Assembly: GCA_010909165.1 (NCBI GenBank)
Contig: MU008218.1
Span: forward strand, 62,001-126,000
Length of the DNA: 64,000 nucleotides
Reading direction: 5' to 3'
Source of the DNA: Anthoceros angustus
Lineage: Eukaryota; Streptophyta; Anthocerotopsida; Anthocerotales; Anthocerotaceae
Part shown: positions 1 through 10,914 of the stretch, one piece after another
How the letters are laid out: the number at the start of each line of letters is the position of its first letter
How positions within the stretch are numbered: the first letter of the stretch is position 1
The notes under the pieces: model-generated
What the model saw: only the letters and a program-made list of their open reading frames with translations
Databases searched by the model: none
What the model was told of the DNA's origin: nothing
Translations under genes and position numbers: made by a program

Positions 1-1957
1 GTGAGCACGGAGCACCTTAATGGAACAAAGAAAACACACTTGAAAGCCGTGACTACTGGGCCAACCCCAAAAACTGCTGCCAAAGCCGTCTCACGAGCCA
101 TTCCCTGCCACCAGAGAAGTGGATGGTAAAGCTAGAAGAAGCCCAGAAACCAGAAAAGGATACAGAAACGATGCCCAATGATGTATGTGCTCGCTAACTC
201 ACCAGAACTTTGCTCAAGGCTGTGGCTGCTCCAATTATGCCCGCAATCTCCAGTAAACCCCCTGAGAATAAACATCCGTACTAAGCATTAAGTCTTCCCA
301 CACAGGCTCAAAATCACCTAATTCGAATGAGCTGGTAGCTTAACGCTTACTGCTCTCATTCTCCCGGTCCTCAGTGACCTCGGAGGCTGTAGAAATGGAG
401 CCATCCTCAAACGGCTCCTCTGCTTGGCAGTAAGCACCTCGAATACCACGTGCAATAGCGAGCTTTGGTACCAGCTTCAGAGACAATCTCCGAAAAGACC
501 TCCTTCTCTCGAGGCCAGCACAAGGAGAAGCGACAGATGACGTGGTAACGGATTGAACCCGCAAAAACAGCACTGGATGCTGGCGGCAACAGACCGATGC
601 TTTCCCAATCATCACCATCGCCCACACCTGCAACTCGGCTGCCTGTCCCCGAAAACTGTTCACAGGAAGCTCTCCAGGTCAGTGCGAGCACACGTCACAC
701 AGTGGTAACACTGTGTCCCTTCTAATCCGGTGCAGAAACTGTACGCATCTGGACTGCAGTACTGACAGAGCATTCCGACTAGCACCTGGTCTCGTGCCTT
801 GATCTTCTGCTGGGATTGTGGCACACAGATTGAAACCAATGCAATTGAGAGCAGGCGCAGGCAAAGATGTCGTTGCCAACTCCCGAGCGCAAGCGGCCGA
901 TAATGGCCAGATTGCCGCCGATGAGACCGATCTGGATAGACCCTAATGCAAAGGTGGACTCTCCGCAAGGGCGATGGGCTCGCAAGAACTCCGACGTCAC
1001 AGTTCTGTACCACGACAGACCAGCATCCCAGTGCGGCTACCTGATGCCCTACGATCCCAGAGCGCGGCCTCCGAACCAGTATGACGTCGTACCGCAGATC
1101 TGGCCTGTGACCGAGGTGTATGATGTGCTTGAAGGCTACACTATCCCCATGGACTGCAGAAGGTGGGATGTTGCAACGCCCATTACTGCACGCACGCGCC
1201 GGCCTCCCAGATGCATCACACCCATCCAACTAGCTTAGACGCACCAGCGGCAGGTCCCTGGAAACAGGAGGTTGACGCCCATCTTGGCGAAGGTGATGAC
1301 CCTACAAGAAGACAGCAGAGGAATGATAGGTTTTCCAGCTCCGAACGCATGCGATGATGAGTCCGTGGCATTCAGCTGAACACAGCCATGTCCGTCTTTG
1401 TGGAACAGCCAAGTCTGTCACTGGCCCTGACACTGGGTCAACTCGGTCTAGGGGAAAGCAGTCGTGAGAAGATGGACGGCTTCAGACTAAAGGTTGAGGG
1501 CAGAGTTGATTTCAGGGCCAAGCGATCGTGAAGTCTGTTGCGCTCCACAGCTGAAGAATTTGAAATGGAAATGGCCTCAGGTTGCGACGCAAGCATTCAT
1601 TCATCCACCCATCGCTGATGCATTGCATCCCAAACATACCTCATCCTTCAATCACGCATGTCGAAAAGGAGAAGATTCAGTTCTTCACTTCCCGCGCGAG
1701 CGAGCTTTCGTGGTACCAGGCCGATGAGCGACTGGTTCCTGACATTCGGTCAGCCAAATTAGGAAATCCGAGGAATTTGGAAATCCGGGATGTACCTGAC
1801 TCGTAAGCAGAATCACCACACAAAGAAAGAAATGGCGGAATCAGGGGGCAATCTCGAGATTGAAGCCTATATAAGCAGATGTATTGACCTTGTCCGTCAG
1901 ACGCTCGTGTGTAGTGACTTGTCAATCGGGTGATGTGGTAATCCTATTTTGCAAGAA
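1..1957. other. Unassigned left edge, possible gene remnants
   Basis: No gene could be identified. On the plus strand 867-1238 is open for 123 codons from an ATG, with a natural-looking Pro/Arg/Tyr-rich composition but no family I recognise. On the minus strand 660-880 encodes a Cys-rich tail with a C-x2-C...C...C-x2-C-x2-C spacing that could bind zinc, and 340-663 is open into a Glu/Ser-rich end. These may be exons of one minus-strand gene, but I could not join them through convincing splice sites. 1860-1957 is the leader of the cysteine-synthase-like gene. Confidence 0.25.
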
Positions 1958-3697
1958 ATGGAGTCGAGGAAAGCATCAGTAGTTCTGGCCACCGTGGCTG
2001 GAGTGGTTGCATTTTCCGCTTCTCTGTCATTCCGATGGCATGCTCGGCAGCTGGTTTCCCGTGCTGTGCATTTCCTCACAAGGATGGTGAGTGGGAGCAG
2101 CAAAAGGGTCCCTTCAATGGGAACTGGGGTGCTGGGACTGATTGGAAACACGCCTTTGATCAGGATTCGGAGCCTCAGCGAAGCCACTGGCTGTGAGGTG
2201 GGATGTTGCTTCTGCTTCTGCGCTGCCTGGTCTTGAGGAAGGGTGATGTTGGTCACGTTTGGTTTGCTATGTTGCAGATTTTGGGCAAGGCAGAGTTTAT
2301 GAATCCGGGTGGAAGTGTGAAAGACCGTGTTGCAGTGAAGATTATGGAGGAGGTGAGGAATCAAATTTTGTGGGTTGTTCCTGGTGTTCCTTACTGGGTC
2401 AGGCATCTGAGGCAGGTTTCCGGTGCAGGCATTGGCATCCGGGTTGCTCGTTCCCGGAGGTTTGGTCACTGAAGGGAGTGCTGGCAGCACTGGGGTGAGC
2501 TTGGCTATGGTAGCCAGGGCTTATGGGTGTACGTGCCATGTGGTGATTCCAGATGATGCAGCCATAGAAAAGGTTGGGTTTTCACTTCTGTCCTTAACGT
2601 GCATTGATGTCTGCCTGCTTGTATTTTTCACCTGATGGGAAGCGTCTCGACACCCCAAAGGGCCTGAGACCGCAGCAGACATGAGGCTAGCGGCTACGCT
2701 GATGGGCAGTGAGGTACCAGCCCCATGTGCTCCGCTCATGCATCCAAATATCTGCTGTAAGAAGCTTCGGTTTTGTCTCACCTCCAGCACTTGCTCTCAT
2801 CTCAGGCCCAGCTGCTAGAAGCACTCGGAGCAAGAGTGGAGAGAGTGAGGCCAGTCTCCATCGCACACAGGGAGCATTTCGTCAATGTTGCCCGCAGAAG
2901 AGCTGAGGAGGGAGGCTTCTTTGCCGATCAGTTTGAAAATCTGGCCAACTTTCGTGCACATTACTCCGGCACAGGTCCTGAGATTTGGAAGCAGAGCCAA
3001 GGCAAGATTGACGCCTTTGTTGCTGCTGCGGGAACCGGTGGAACCCTGGCTGGTGTTTCCTGCTTTCTCAAGGTATGAAGAGGCTTGCAGGCAAGTTCTC
3101 GCACGCAAGCTTAGGGTGCATTCTGTGTCAGGCGACTGATGTCCATTCATTGCAGGAAAGATGTCAGTCGGTGAAATGCTACCTGATCGACCCACCAGGC
3201 TCTGGCCTCTTCAACAAGGTGGTGAGGGGTGTGATGTATACTCGAGAAGAAGCTGAGGGTAAAAGATTGAAGAATCCCTTTGATACCGTTACTGAGGGCA
3301 TCGGCATAAACAGGATAACTGCGAACTTCAAATTGGCAAAACTTGATGGTGCATTCCGTGGAACAGACCTAGAGGCTGTGGAGATGGCTAGGTACGTGAA
3401 TCTTGTCAGCTGTCTTTGCTGCTGTGCTGTGCTGCCTGCTGTTGCTGAGCAGGTTGCCTGGTGACGGTGCTCAGGTTCCTACTGAAGAATGACGGGCTTT
3501 TCTTAGGCAGCTCTTCGGCAATGAACTGTGTTGGTGCAGTTCGTGTGGCGAAGTTGCTTGGTCCTGGGCATACAATTGTGACCATCCTTTGTGATGGTGG
3601 AGCTCGTCACTTAAGCAAGTTCCAGAACCCTGACTACTTGGCAGCTCATGGGCTGACACCAACAGCATCAGGACTGGAGTTTCTAATAAAAAAATGA
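1958..3697 (+). CDS. Cysteine-synthase-like PLP enzyme with N-terminal membrane anchor (six exons)
   Basis: A fold-type II, PLP-dependent beta-substitution enzyme of the cysteine synthase/CBS family, closest in motifs to the membrane-anchored Cys12-type branch. Exons are 1958-2197, 2278-2352, 2429-2572, 2806-3072, 3156-3391 and 3475-3697. All junctions are GT-AG and phases agree, giving 394 residues. Residues about 6-26 are hydrophobic and look like a single anchor. The core then shows GNTPLIRI, NPGGSVKDR with the PLP lysine, and the substrate loop EGSAGSTG, which replaces the EGTSGNTG of ordinary O-acetylserine (thiol) lyases. AAGTGGT is the phosphate-binding loop, and LGSSSAMN and LCDGGARHLSK lie near the end. 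The substrate is inferred only. Location by family analogy is a mitochondrial or other membrane. The start is the first ATG in the frame. Confidence 0.88.
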
Positions 3698-4966
3698 CTT
3701 CCATGCAGTGTCTGGATTTCTGGGAAAAATCTACAACATCTGCTTTCCAGAAACAATGTCTGCGGTTGGCAGGATTTGGGAATGTCGCAGAAAAGTCGAG
3801 GTGCTGGAGGCTGGCAGCTGACGCAGAGTACGTTGGACATCAACATGCATGTGTTTGCTTAATGGGGTGCTGGAGGACATAGGCGGACTCTCAGATGTGA
3901 CACGCAGCACCTTAATAGGATTTGCCAGCGCTGCAGATGTTTCATCAGAGAAAACTTGGCTCGCTGGTGGACAGATTTCTCACACTGCAGGACCTTAGGT
4001 GGTGAGTCCCTATCAAAGCTATAAAGACGAGGGTTGGCATGAACAAGCACGGCATTGCCACATGAGGCTGAACTTCATCTCCAGAATTCGGGAAAGAGGC
4101 TTGCAAACAACTGAACATGCTGTCCGACGCAGGTCAACCCATGTGTCTGAATCCGGGAGATGCATGTCAAGTTCACTAGGCTGGAAACTGGCAGGGTGCG
4201 CTCATGCTGAACCTGTGTCCATGGAATTCACAGGATTGACAAGTTGAGCAGCAGGACACACAAGCACCTACATCAGGTTTCGTGGGTTGTGCAGAAGACA
4301 TGAGTTTTGCAGTCAGGCTGACCAGACCCTACCTACAGACGGGGACGTGAGACGTTCCCTTCGACAGTCACCTTATTTGCCACAGCAGGAGGACCACCAA
4401 GCTTACCATCAGGGGATGAGGACTCAGCTCCCCATCCCAGCTCTGAGATCTGAACATTGTTCCCTAAATCAGATCAGAATAATGAACAGTCTCGGTCCTG
4501 ATTCCTACATTAACGGACAGGGGTCCGGTTACGATTGGTCGATGCGATTCCCGATATAGAAGCAGCTCGAAAATTGCGGGACAGGCAGCTGTCCATGGCA
4601 CCACGTCCAGCGAAGCAAAAGCCGTCCCAACTTATCATGTTCGTTGATGCATACGATGGAGAGGGCAAGGATTGCTGCCAGTTCCGACCCAGCTGTGCGT
4701 TTCAATCTGGCTTCCTTCAGCTCGACGTCGGAGTAATTCGCCCGGGCAGGTCTTGACATCCATCCTCAAGCTTTGGGAAGCGAGACAGTCTCGTTAGCTG
4801 TAGGATTTGTTGGCGAGCCCTGGATTCGAACTTTCGAGTGTGATTCAAACATGTGGCCCACTCTGTGTTCGAGGGAACGCAACTGCGATGTGATGTGAGG
4901 GAAATCTTTGAATTCAGATGCATTCGCTTTAACGGCTGCTCGCACATGGCCCTTTGGTGATTTCAG
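3698..4966. other. Intergenic stretch
   Basis: I see no gene. Short open frames in both strands show no recognisable family. The last bases before the next start read tttcag directly ahead of ATG, so the 5' leader of the phospholipase gene may contain an intron ending at 4966. Confidence 0.4.
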
Positions 4967-5920
4967 ATGGGAGCTCAGGTGTCCAAGCAGGTGGACAAGC
5001 GGAAGCTGGTGAAGGAGGAGAAGGCCCAACTGAAGGCTCTGCTGACAGAGAGCGGATGTGTGTTTCCAGGATGTGACTTCAAGCACGAGAACAAGAAGGA
5101 GTGGATGTCCACCTTGGAGAGGGACAAAGTGATTATCAAGAGCATAGTGTGGCCAGGCACTCACGACTCCGCCACGAATGGCATCGGCAACCTGGTGACC
5201 CGGCCCTTCGCCGAGTGCCAAGCCCTGTCCATCTACGACCAGCTGTGCAAGGGAGTGCGCGTGCTGGACATCCGGGTGGAGGAAAACCGCAGAGTCTGCC
5301 ACGGGATTCTGAAATCCTACAGCGTGGAAAAGGTGGTCTCCGGAGTGAAGCAGTTCTTGTCAGAGACGAAGGAGGAAGTGATCATCCTGGAGATCAGAAC
5401 GGAGTTCGGGCACGACGACCCTCCAGACTTCGACAAGTACCTGATCGAGCAGCTGGGAGAGTACCTGGTCCCGCAGGACGAGGCCACCTTCGACCGCACC
5501 TTGCAGGACATCCTGCCGAAGAGAGTGATCTGTGTCTGGAAGCCGCAGAAGGCCCCGGCTCCGTCCCCGGGCAGCCCCCTCTGGAGCTCGGGCTACCTCA
5601 AGGACAACTGGATCGACACCGACCTCCCCGCCACCAAGTTCGAATCCAACCTCAACTTCCTGGGCCAGCAGGAGCCCTGCGAGGTTCGCAGGTTCTTCTA
5701 CCGGGTGGAGAACACGGCCACTCCCCAGCCCGACAACCCCGTCCTGTGCGTCACCCCCGTCACCAAGCGCATCAAACCCTACAGCCGCCTCTTCATCCAA
5801 GAGGCGTGCAAGCGGGGCATCGCGGACCGGCTCCAGATCTTCTCCGAGGACTACGTGGAGGACGACTTCATCGACGCCTGCATCGGCCTCACCGTGGCCC
5901 GGTCCCAGGGCACGGCGTGA
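4967..5920 (+). CDS. PI-PLC X-domain-containing protein, intronless
   Basis: 317 residues, uninterrupted. It belongs to the PLC-like phosphodiesterase group that has only the X (TIM-barrel) domain, without EF hand, Y or C2 domains. The first catalytic histidine sits in GTHDSAT (about residue 65), followed by the barrel strand LDIRV. The second histidine is in VCHG (about residue 106). Such proteins are expected to cleave phosphoinositides or related glycerophospholipids, but the activity of plant single-X proteins is poorly defined. The N-terminus begins MGAQVSK, a good N-myristoylation signal (Gly2, Ser6, Lys7), so peripheral membrane attachment is likely. The first third of the gene has moderate GC and the rest is strongly GC-rich with C/G third positions. 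A long antisense frame (5360-6208) is a shadow of this composition. Confidence 0.9.
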   Translation: MGAQVSKQVDKRKLVKEEKAQLKALLTESGCVFPGCDFKHENKKEWMSTLERDKVIIKSIVWPGTHDSATNGIGNLVTRPFAECQALSIYDQLCKGVRVLDIRVEENRRVCHGILKSYSVEKVVSGVKQFLSETKEEVIILEIRTEFGHDDPPDFDKYLIEQLGEYLVPQDEATFDRTLQDILPKRVICVWKPQKAPAPSPGSPLWSSGYLKDNWIDTDLPATKFESNLNFLGQQEPCEVRRFFYRVENTATPQPDNPVLCVTPVTKRIKPYSRLFIQEACKRGIADRLQIFSEDYVEDDFIDACIGLTVARSQGTA

Positions 5921-8560
5921 AGCGCCCACCAAGCGGGCGGAGGAGGTAGCGGCGAAGCGGCCACCAAGGTGATGAAGCAGGCAGGCGTGAACTGCCCACC
6001 GAGCTGCTTTGATGATGTGTTGCAGAATGTCAGGATACCGATCACCAGCGGTAGTAGGGTGTGACAGCTTTTTGTACCATGGTTGGGCCTTGAGTGCCGA
6101 AGCACAAACCCCGGGCTTCCACGCTACGTAGCAGAGCGGTGTCAGCCTTGCGGATACCCGAGGGCCAAGCCTTTTCCAGCCTGCGGTGATGTCAGGTACG
6201 ATTTCCAAGGGGCACTGGGTTCGGCATCTCGAGGAATCCAGAGCCCAGCTCCTGGTGTCTGCCAGGAGAAGGGCTGGGGATGATGCGTCCTCACAGACTT
6301 AAGTACTCCGGAGTCCGGAGCAGGAGGGGATGGAATGGGAAGGAATGGAATGGAATCGTTGTGTGCAATCATTTGTTAACAGGATGGTTGGGGTTGGGAC
6401 TTGGGACTTGGGAGGGAGCTTGGCTTAGCCCAAGGAACATGAGGTACGTACACAAATATCTGCAGGTGGGGCGGGCAGGGCGGGCACGTGTCAGTCAGTG
6501 GGCACGGCCAGTGGTGACCGCCCATTAGCACACGGCTTCGTGGTGGCCAGCGAGAGGCTGGAGCCGTGACGTAGACACCGGAGGTTGATATCCACCCAAT
6601 CCGACGGTTTGCGTAGGCCGTGAGGAGGCTGTCCTTTTGTTGTCTTTCACAAGGAACGCCAGCCTCCAAGCCAACCGGGGAAGCTACAAAATTCCAAGCT
6701 CCATGGAATCATTCTCTGCTGCTTGATGTTTTCCGCTTCGGACAAGGCATTCTGGCATCGTCTGATTCGCGCTCCCGTCTCCCCCCTTCCCCACAAGCCT
6801 AGGAGCCTATGGCCCTAGGGCTAGGGGCCTAGGGCTTGCACCATGCATGCGCGAAGCGTGCTGCGTCCACGTTCCCTTCAATGCGTCGCACGCCAGCTTT
6901 AGACCACCTCTGTAGGTAGTGTACTACAATGGCATGACACCGGTGATCCGGTGACTGGTTAGGGAGATCCTCAAAATTTGTTCATGCATTTCATGGTAAT
7001 CTTTAATCCCGTTGCTCGACGCAAGTTGCCCACTCTCCTTTTGTGGGTAGTGTCTGCAAAGGTATCCCCCTGGCCTTTCGTGGTGGCTTGCTGAAGAACT
7101 AGTTGCAAAAACAAAGGATAAGCCAATATGTGGCCTTTGGAGTTTGTAGATTATGAAGCTTTTGGAGCGAGCACACCAGGTGGCCAGTGCGAGGGGGAGA
7201 CGGGGATAAGCGATGACCGTTATGATCTGGGCCTGGCCCACCGAGAAAGCGAGAAGAAAGGAAATTGGGTGGAGCTGAGCTGATCTGAGCTGAGCTGAGC
7301 AGAGCGCGGTGTGAACGGGCCCACCCGGGTAGTGCGCGATGCGAGGGCGACTGCCGACGGGTCGAGAGCTGCTCTTCGTGGCCATGCTTCCCATCTCTTC
7401 TCTTCCCTTCCCTTCCCTTGCCTTGCCTTCCCTTGCCTTGCCTTCCCTTCCCTTCCCTGCGCGTTCCCTTCACACTTTCCTTATCTGGACTACTATCCAG
7501 TCCATGTATGTCTACCCGGTCGCCCGGTAACGCATCACCGGCTGGACCGGGAGCGGGGAGACGTCTCTCCGAGTCCACACGTCCGCACGTAGCATGTCCT
7601 TTGCGAAGGAACGTCTCGTCGCGTGTCCCGTGTACAGTATGTACATGTATCTGTGTATGCATGTACATTCATATGTTGTACATACAATATTACAGATACT
7701 GTGCATACATTGTTAAGGCCGTTATGGTATGCATATGCAGGGGCCAAGGAAGCGCATGTGATGGCGAGGCACATGATTAGAGGCAGAGGCAGAGGCAGAG
7801 GCAGAGGCAGGTATCTGGCAGCGTGTTTGTCGTACTCTGGGGAGGGCGAGGTGAGGTTAACTCGGGGTGGAGTTCCGGGTTCCGGCAAGGGCACGGCGCA
7901 GCACCTCTGGAGCCACGGCTGCGGGCCCCGCCGCAGATGCCATGGGCAGGGGTCGGGTTAGAGGGCTAAACAGGCGAGTTACGGCATTGGCGACCTCTGA
8001 CAAGCACGAGCGGGAGCCCCGACCGGCAGGCGGTTAAAGTCCCCGCCCTTCGCTGCTTCGCTTCACTCTAAGTGAAAGGCAACGCTACGCAACGCAAGGC
8101 GAGCCCAAGGGCCACACAAGGAGGCCGTCAGAAAAGAAAAGCGGCAACGGGCGGAGCGGAGGAAGGAGACGAAGGCGCTCGCCAAGTTGCGTCGCCATTT
8201 TGGACGGTGCAGCCAAACCAGGCGAAGGCCGGGCCGCGCTGCCATAGCCGCTGCCATTGCGCGCCTGGGAAAGCACGCTTGCCGCAACGCTTAAGGCAGA
8301 GAGAGGAATTGGAGCCGGAAGCCGGAAGCCGGAAAGCCTTGAGAACATGTGGTAGAGCGCGGGAGGAGTCAGAGGGAGCCAATTCCCGGCTCACGCTAGG
8401 GACTCGGAGACTCCGAGGGAGGAGAGGAGGCCTGGGGGAATAAGGAATCCCCGCTTGATTCCGCTTCCGCACCGTGTGGTTGCGTTCGAGGTGGATCGGG
8501 AACCTGAGCTTGGCTTCTTGGAAACGGCGGTAGAGCCGGGGAGGGGAGGGGAGGGGAGGC
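5921..8560. other. Intergenic, low-complexity rich
   Basis: No gene recognised. It holds several simple-sequence tracts: GGAATG-type at about 6320-6355, GAGCT repeats at about 7270-7300, a CCTTCC/CCTTGCC pyrimidine tract at about 7398-7458, TGTATGTACAT-rich sequence at 7635-7700, and five GAGGCA units at about 7781-7810. The open frames across them are low-complexity products. Confidence 0.5.
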
Positions 8561-9752
8561 GAGGCGAGGGAGATGCTCTTGTTGCTCTTCGCTGCCCCTG
8601 CCTCCCGCATGCCGGAGTGTGAGTGTGTGTGTGAGTGTGAGTGTGAGTGAGTGCGAGTAGAAGAGTGGAAAGTGAGCGAGTTCGAGTGCCGGAGTGCCGG
8701 AGTGCCAGAGTGCGAGACTGCGGGAGCTTGAAAGCGGAGCTTGCAAGTGCTCGATCCCTTTGGAATCCTTCCTTGCGGAAGAAGCACCAATAAAGTCGCT
8801 CGGCCTGAGTCACAGCTTTTCCAGTCACGAGTTTTGCAGTCTCTCGGGTGTAGGTGGTGTGGTTGTAGTTGTAGTTGTGTGTGTTTGATAGCATCAAAGT
8901 GACGTACATCTGGAGAGGGGATTCGGAGGCTGAGGAGATTTGAGTGAAGTGAAGTGAAGTTTTCGTCGGAGCCGCGCGGTGTGAAGTTTTTTTGGACAAT
9001 TGGAGTTGAATCATGGATCGTACAGAAGGGACCTGTCCCATGACAAATGCATTGCTGCATCGTCGTTTGCTGTGGTGAGAGAGAGGATGTTACATACTCG
9101 CACGGCGGCATTGGCTCACACAGTGACTGCGCTTCTGTTTTCTGTTTGATGCGCCTGGCTCTGCCTCTGCCTCTGCCTCTGCCTCTGCCTCTCGTGGACT
9201 CTTCATCTTGGAACGTTTCATGCTAGCCTAGCTTGTCGCTGGAGGCCGTCGTCGTCGCGCGGGCCAAAATTGACATCTCCTCGTTTTGTAGTGAACGAGG
9301 AAGCCAGCAGACGCAGGAACATCTCTTTCAAGCCAATTTTGCAAGGCGTACTGGATTCTTGTTCATACGCTGCTGCTGGCTACCGTTCCTTCAGTTCTGA
9401 GTGCAGGGCCCGCTGTACGAGTGAGTTCCGCAAGCTGTGGACGAGGGAGGGACTGTCGTGTGCCAATTGGAGCACGCTTCGGAGCTGGCAAGGGTTTCGG
9501 CTTCGCTAGCGTGCAAGCTTCGGGAGCTTGGACGAAGGGATTGCGCTCGCAACCTTTCGCAACATTTAGAGTATAGCATCCATGGACGCGGCGTCACTCT
9601 AGTCTCTGCCGTCCAGTCTCCGGGAAATTGAGGCACGCTCAGCAGCGATATGGCTGGTAACGAGTGGATTAACAGCTACTTGGATGCGATTCTGGACACA
9701 GGAGAGCGGGTCGATGATCGTCGGCTCCAGTGACGTCGGGTCGGACAAAAGC
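8561..9752. repeat. Tandem duplication, copy 1, of the SPS promoter, leader and first codons
   Basis: This block recurs at 9753-10914 almost unchanged. It contains a GTGAGT microsatellite (about 8620-8660), a GTTGTAGTTGTAG tract, five or more CTCTGC units (about 9163-9195), and at 9651 the same ATG and first codons as sucrose-phosphate synthase. In this copy an extra C (ctccagtgac for ctcagtgac) ends the frame after about 27 codons, so it cannot make the enzyme. The breakpoint is inside a gaggcgaggg motif, which occurs at the start of both copies. Confidence 0.9.
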
Positions 9753-10914
9753 GAGGCGAGGGAGATGCTCTTGTTGCTCGCTGCCCTGCCTCCCGCATGC
9801 CGGAGTGAGTGTGAGTGTGTGTGAGTGAGTGCAGTAGAAGAGTGGAAAGTGAGCGAGTTCGAGTGCCGGAGTGCCGGAGTGCCAGAGTGCGAGACTGCAG
9901 GAGCTTGAAAGCGGAGCTTGCAAGTGCTCGATCCTTTGGAATCCTTCCTTGCGGAAGAAGCACCACAAAGTCGCTCGGCCTGAGTCACAGCTTTTCCAGT
10001 CACGAGTTTTGCAGTCTCTCGGGTGTAGGTGGTGTGGTTGTAGTTGTAGTTGTGTGTTTGATAGCATCAAAGTGACGTACATCTGGAGAGGATTCGGAGG
10101 CTGAGGAGATTTGAGTGAAGTGAAGTGAAGTTTTCGTCGGAGCCGCGCGGTGTGAAGTTTTTGGACAATTGAGTTGAATCATGGATCGTACAGAAGGGAC
10201 CTGTCCCATGACAAATGCATTGCTGCATCGTCGTTTGCTGTGGTGAGAGAGAGGATGTTACATACTCGCACGGCGGCATTGGCTCACACAGTGACTGCGC
10301 TTCTGTTTTCTGTTTGATGCGCCTGGCTCTGCCTCTGCCTCTGCCTCTGCCTCTGCCTCTCGTGGACTCTTCATCTTGGAACGTTTCATGCTAGCCTAGC
10401 TTGTCGCTGGAGGCCGTCGTCGTCGCGCGGGCCAAAATTGACATCTCCTCGTTTTGTAGTGAACGAGGAAGCCAGCAGACGCAGGAACATCTCTTTCAAG
10501 CCAATTTTGCAAGGCGTACTGGATTCTTGTTCATACGCTGCTGCTGGCTACCGTTCCTTCAGTTCTGAGTGCAGGGCCCGCTGTACGAGTGAGTTCCGCA
10601 AGCTGTGGACGAGGGACTGTCGTGTGCCAATTGGAGCACGCTTCGAGCTGGCAAGGGTTTCGGCTTCGCTAGCGTGCAAGCTTCGGGAGCTTGGACGAAG
10701 GGATTGCGCTCGCAACCTTTCGCAACATTTAGAGTATAGCATCCATGGACGCGGCGTCACTCTAGTCTCTGCCGTCCAGTCTCCGGGAAATTGAGGCACG
10801 CTCAGCAGCGATATGGCTGGTAACGAGTGGATTAACAGCTACTTGGATGCGATTCTGGACACAGGAGAGCGGGTCGATGATCGTCGGCTCAGTGACGTCG
10901 GGTCGGACAAAAGC
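9753..10914. repeat. Tandem duplication, copy 2, adjoining the functional SPS exon 1
   Basis: Second copy of the 8561-9752 block, about 30 bases shorter because of small deletions in repeats and homopolymers (for example five T instead of seven at about 10160, and fewer GTGAGT units). Its last 102 bases are the beginning of the real SPS exon 1, after which the unique coding sequence continues. Confidence 0.9.

Noticed and set aside
4800-4850. Possible tRNA on the minus strand (agttcgaatcc resembles a B box)
   Set aside because: No paired T-arm, no A box and no acceptor stem could be found around it.
5360-6208. Long open frame (282 codons) antisense to the PLC gene
   Set aside because: It exists because the PLC gene is very GC-rich in that half; the sense frame has clear catalytic motifs and the antisense product has low-complexity Gly/Arg/Leu composition.
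8128-9111. 327-codon minus-strand open frame upstream of SPS
   Set aside because: It is built from the microsatellites and duplicated leader sequence (His-Thr, Ser-Pro runs). The second repeat copy does not keep the frame.
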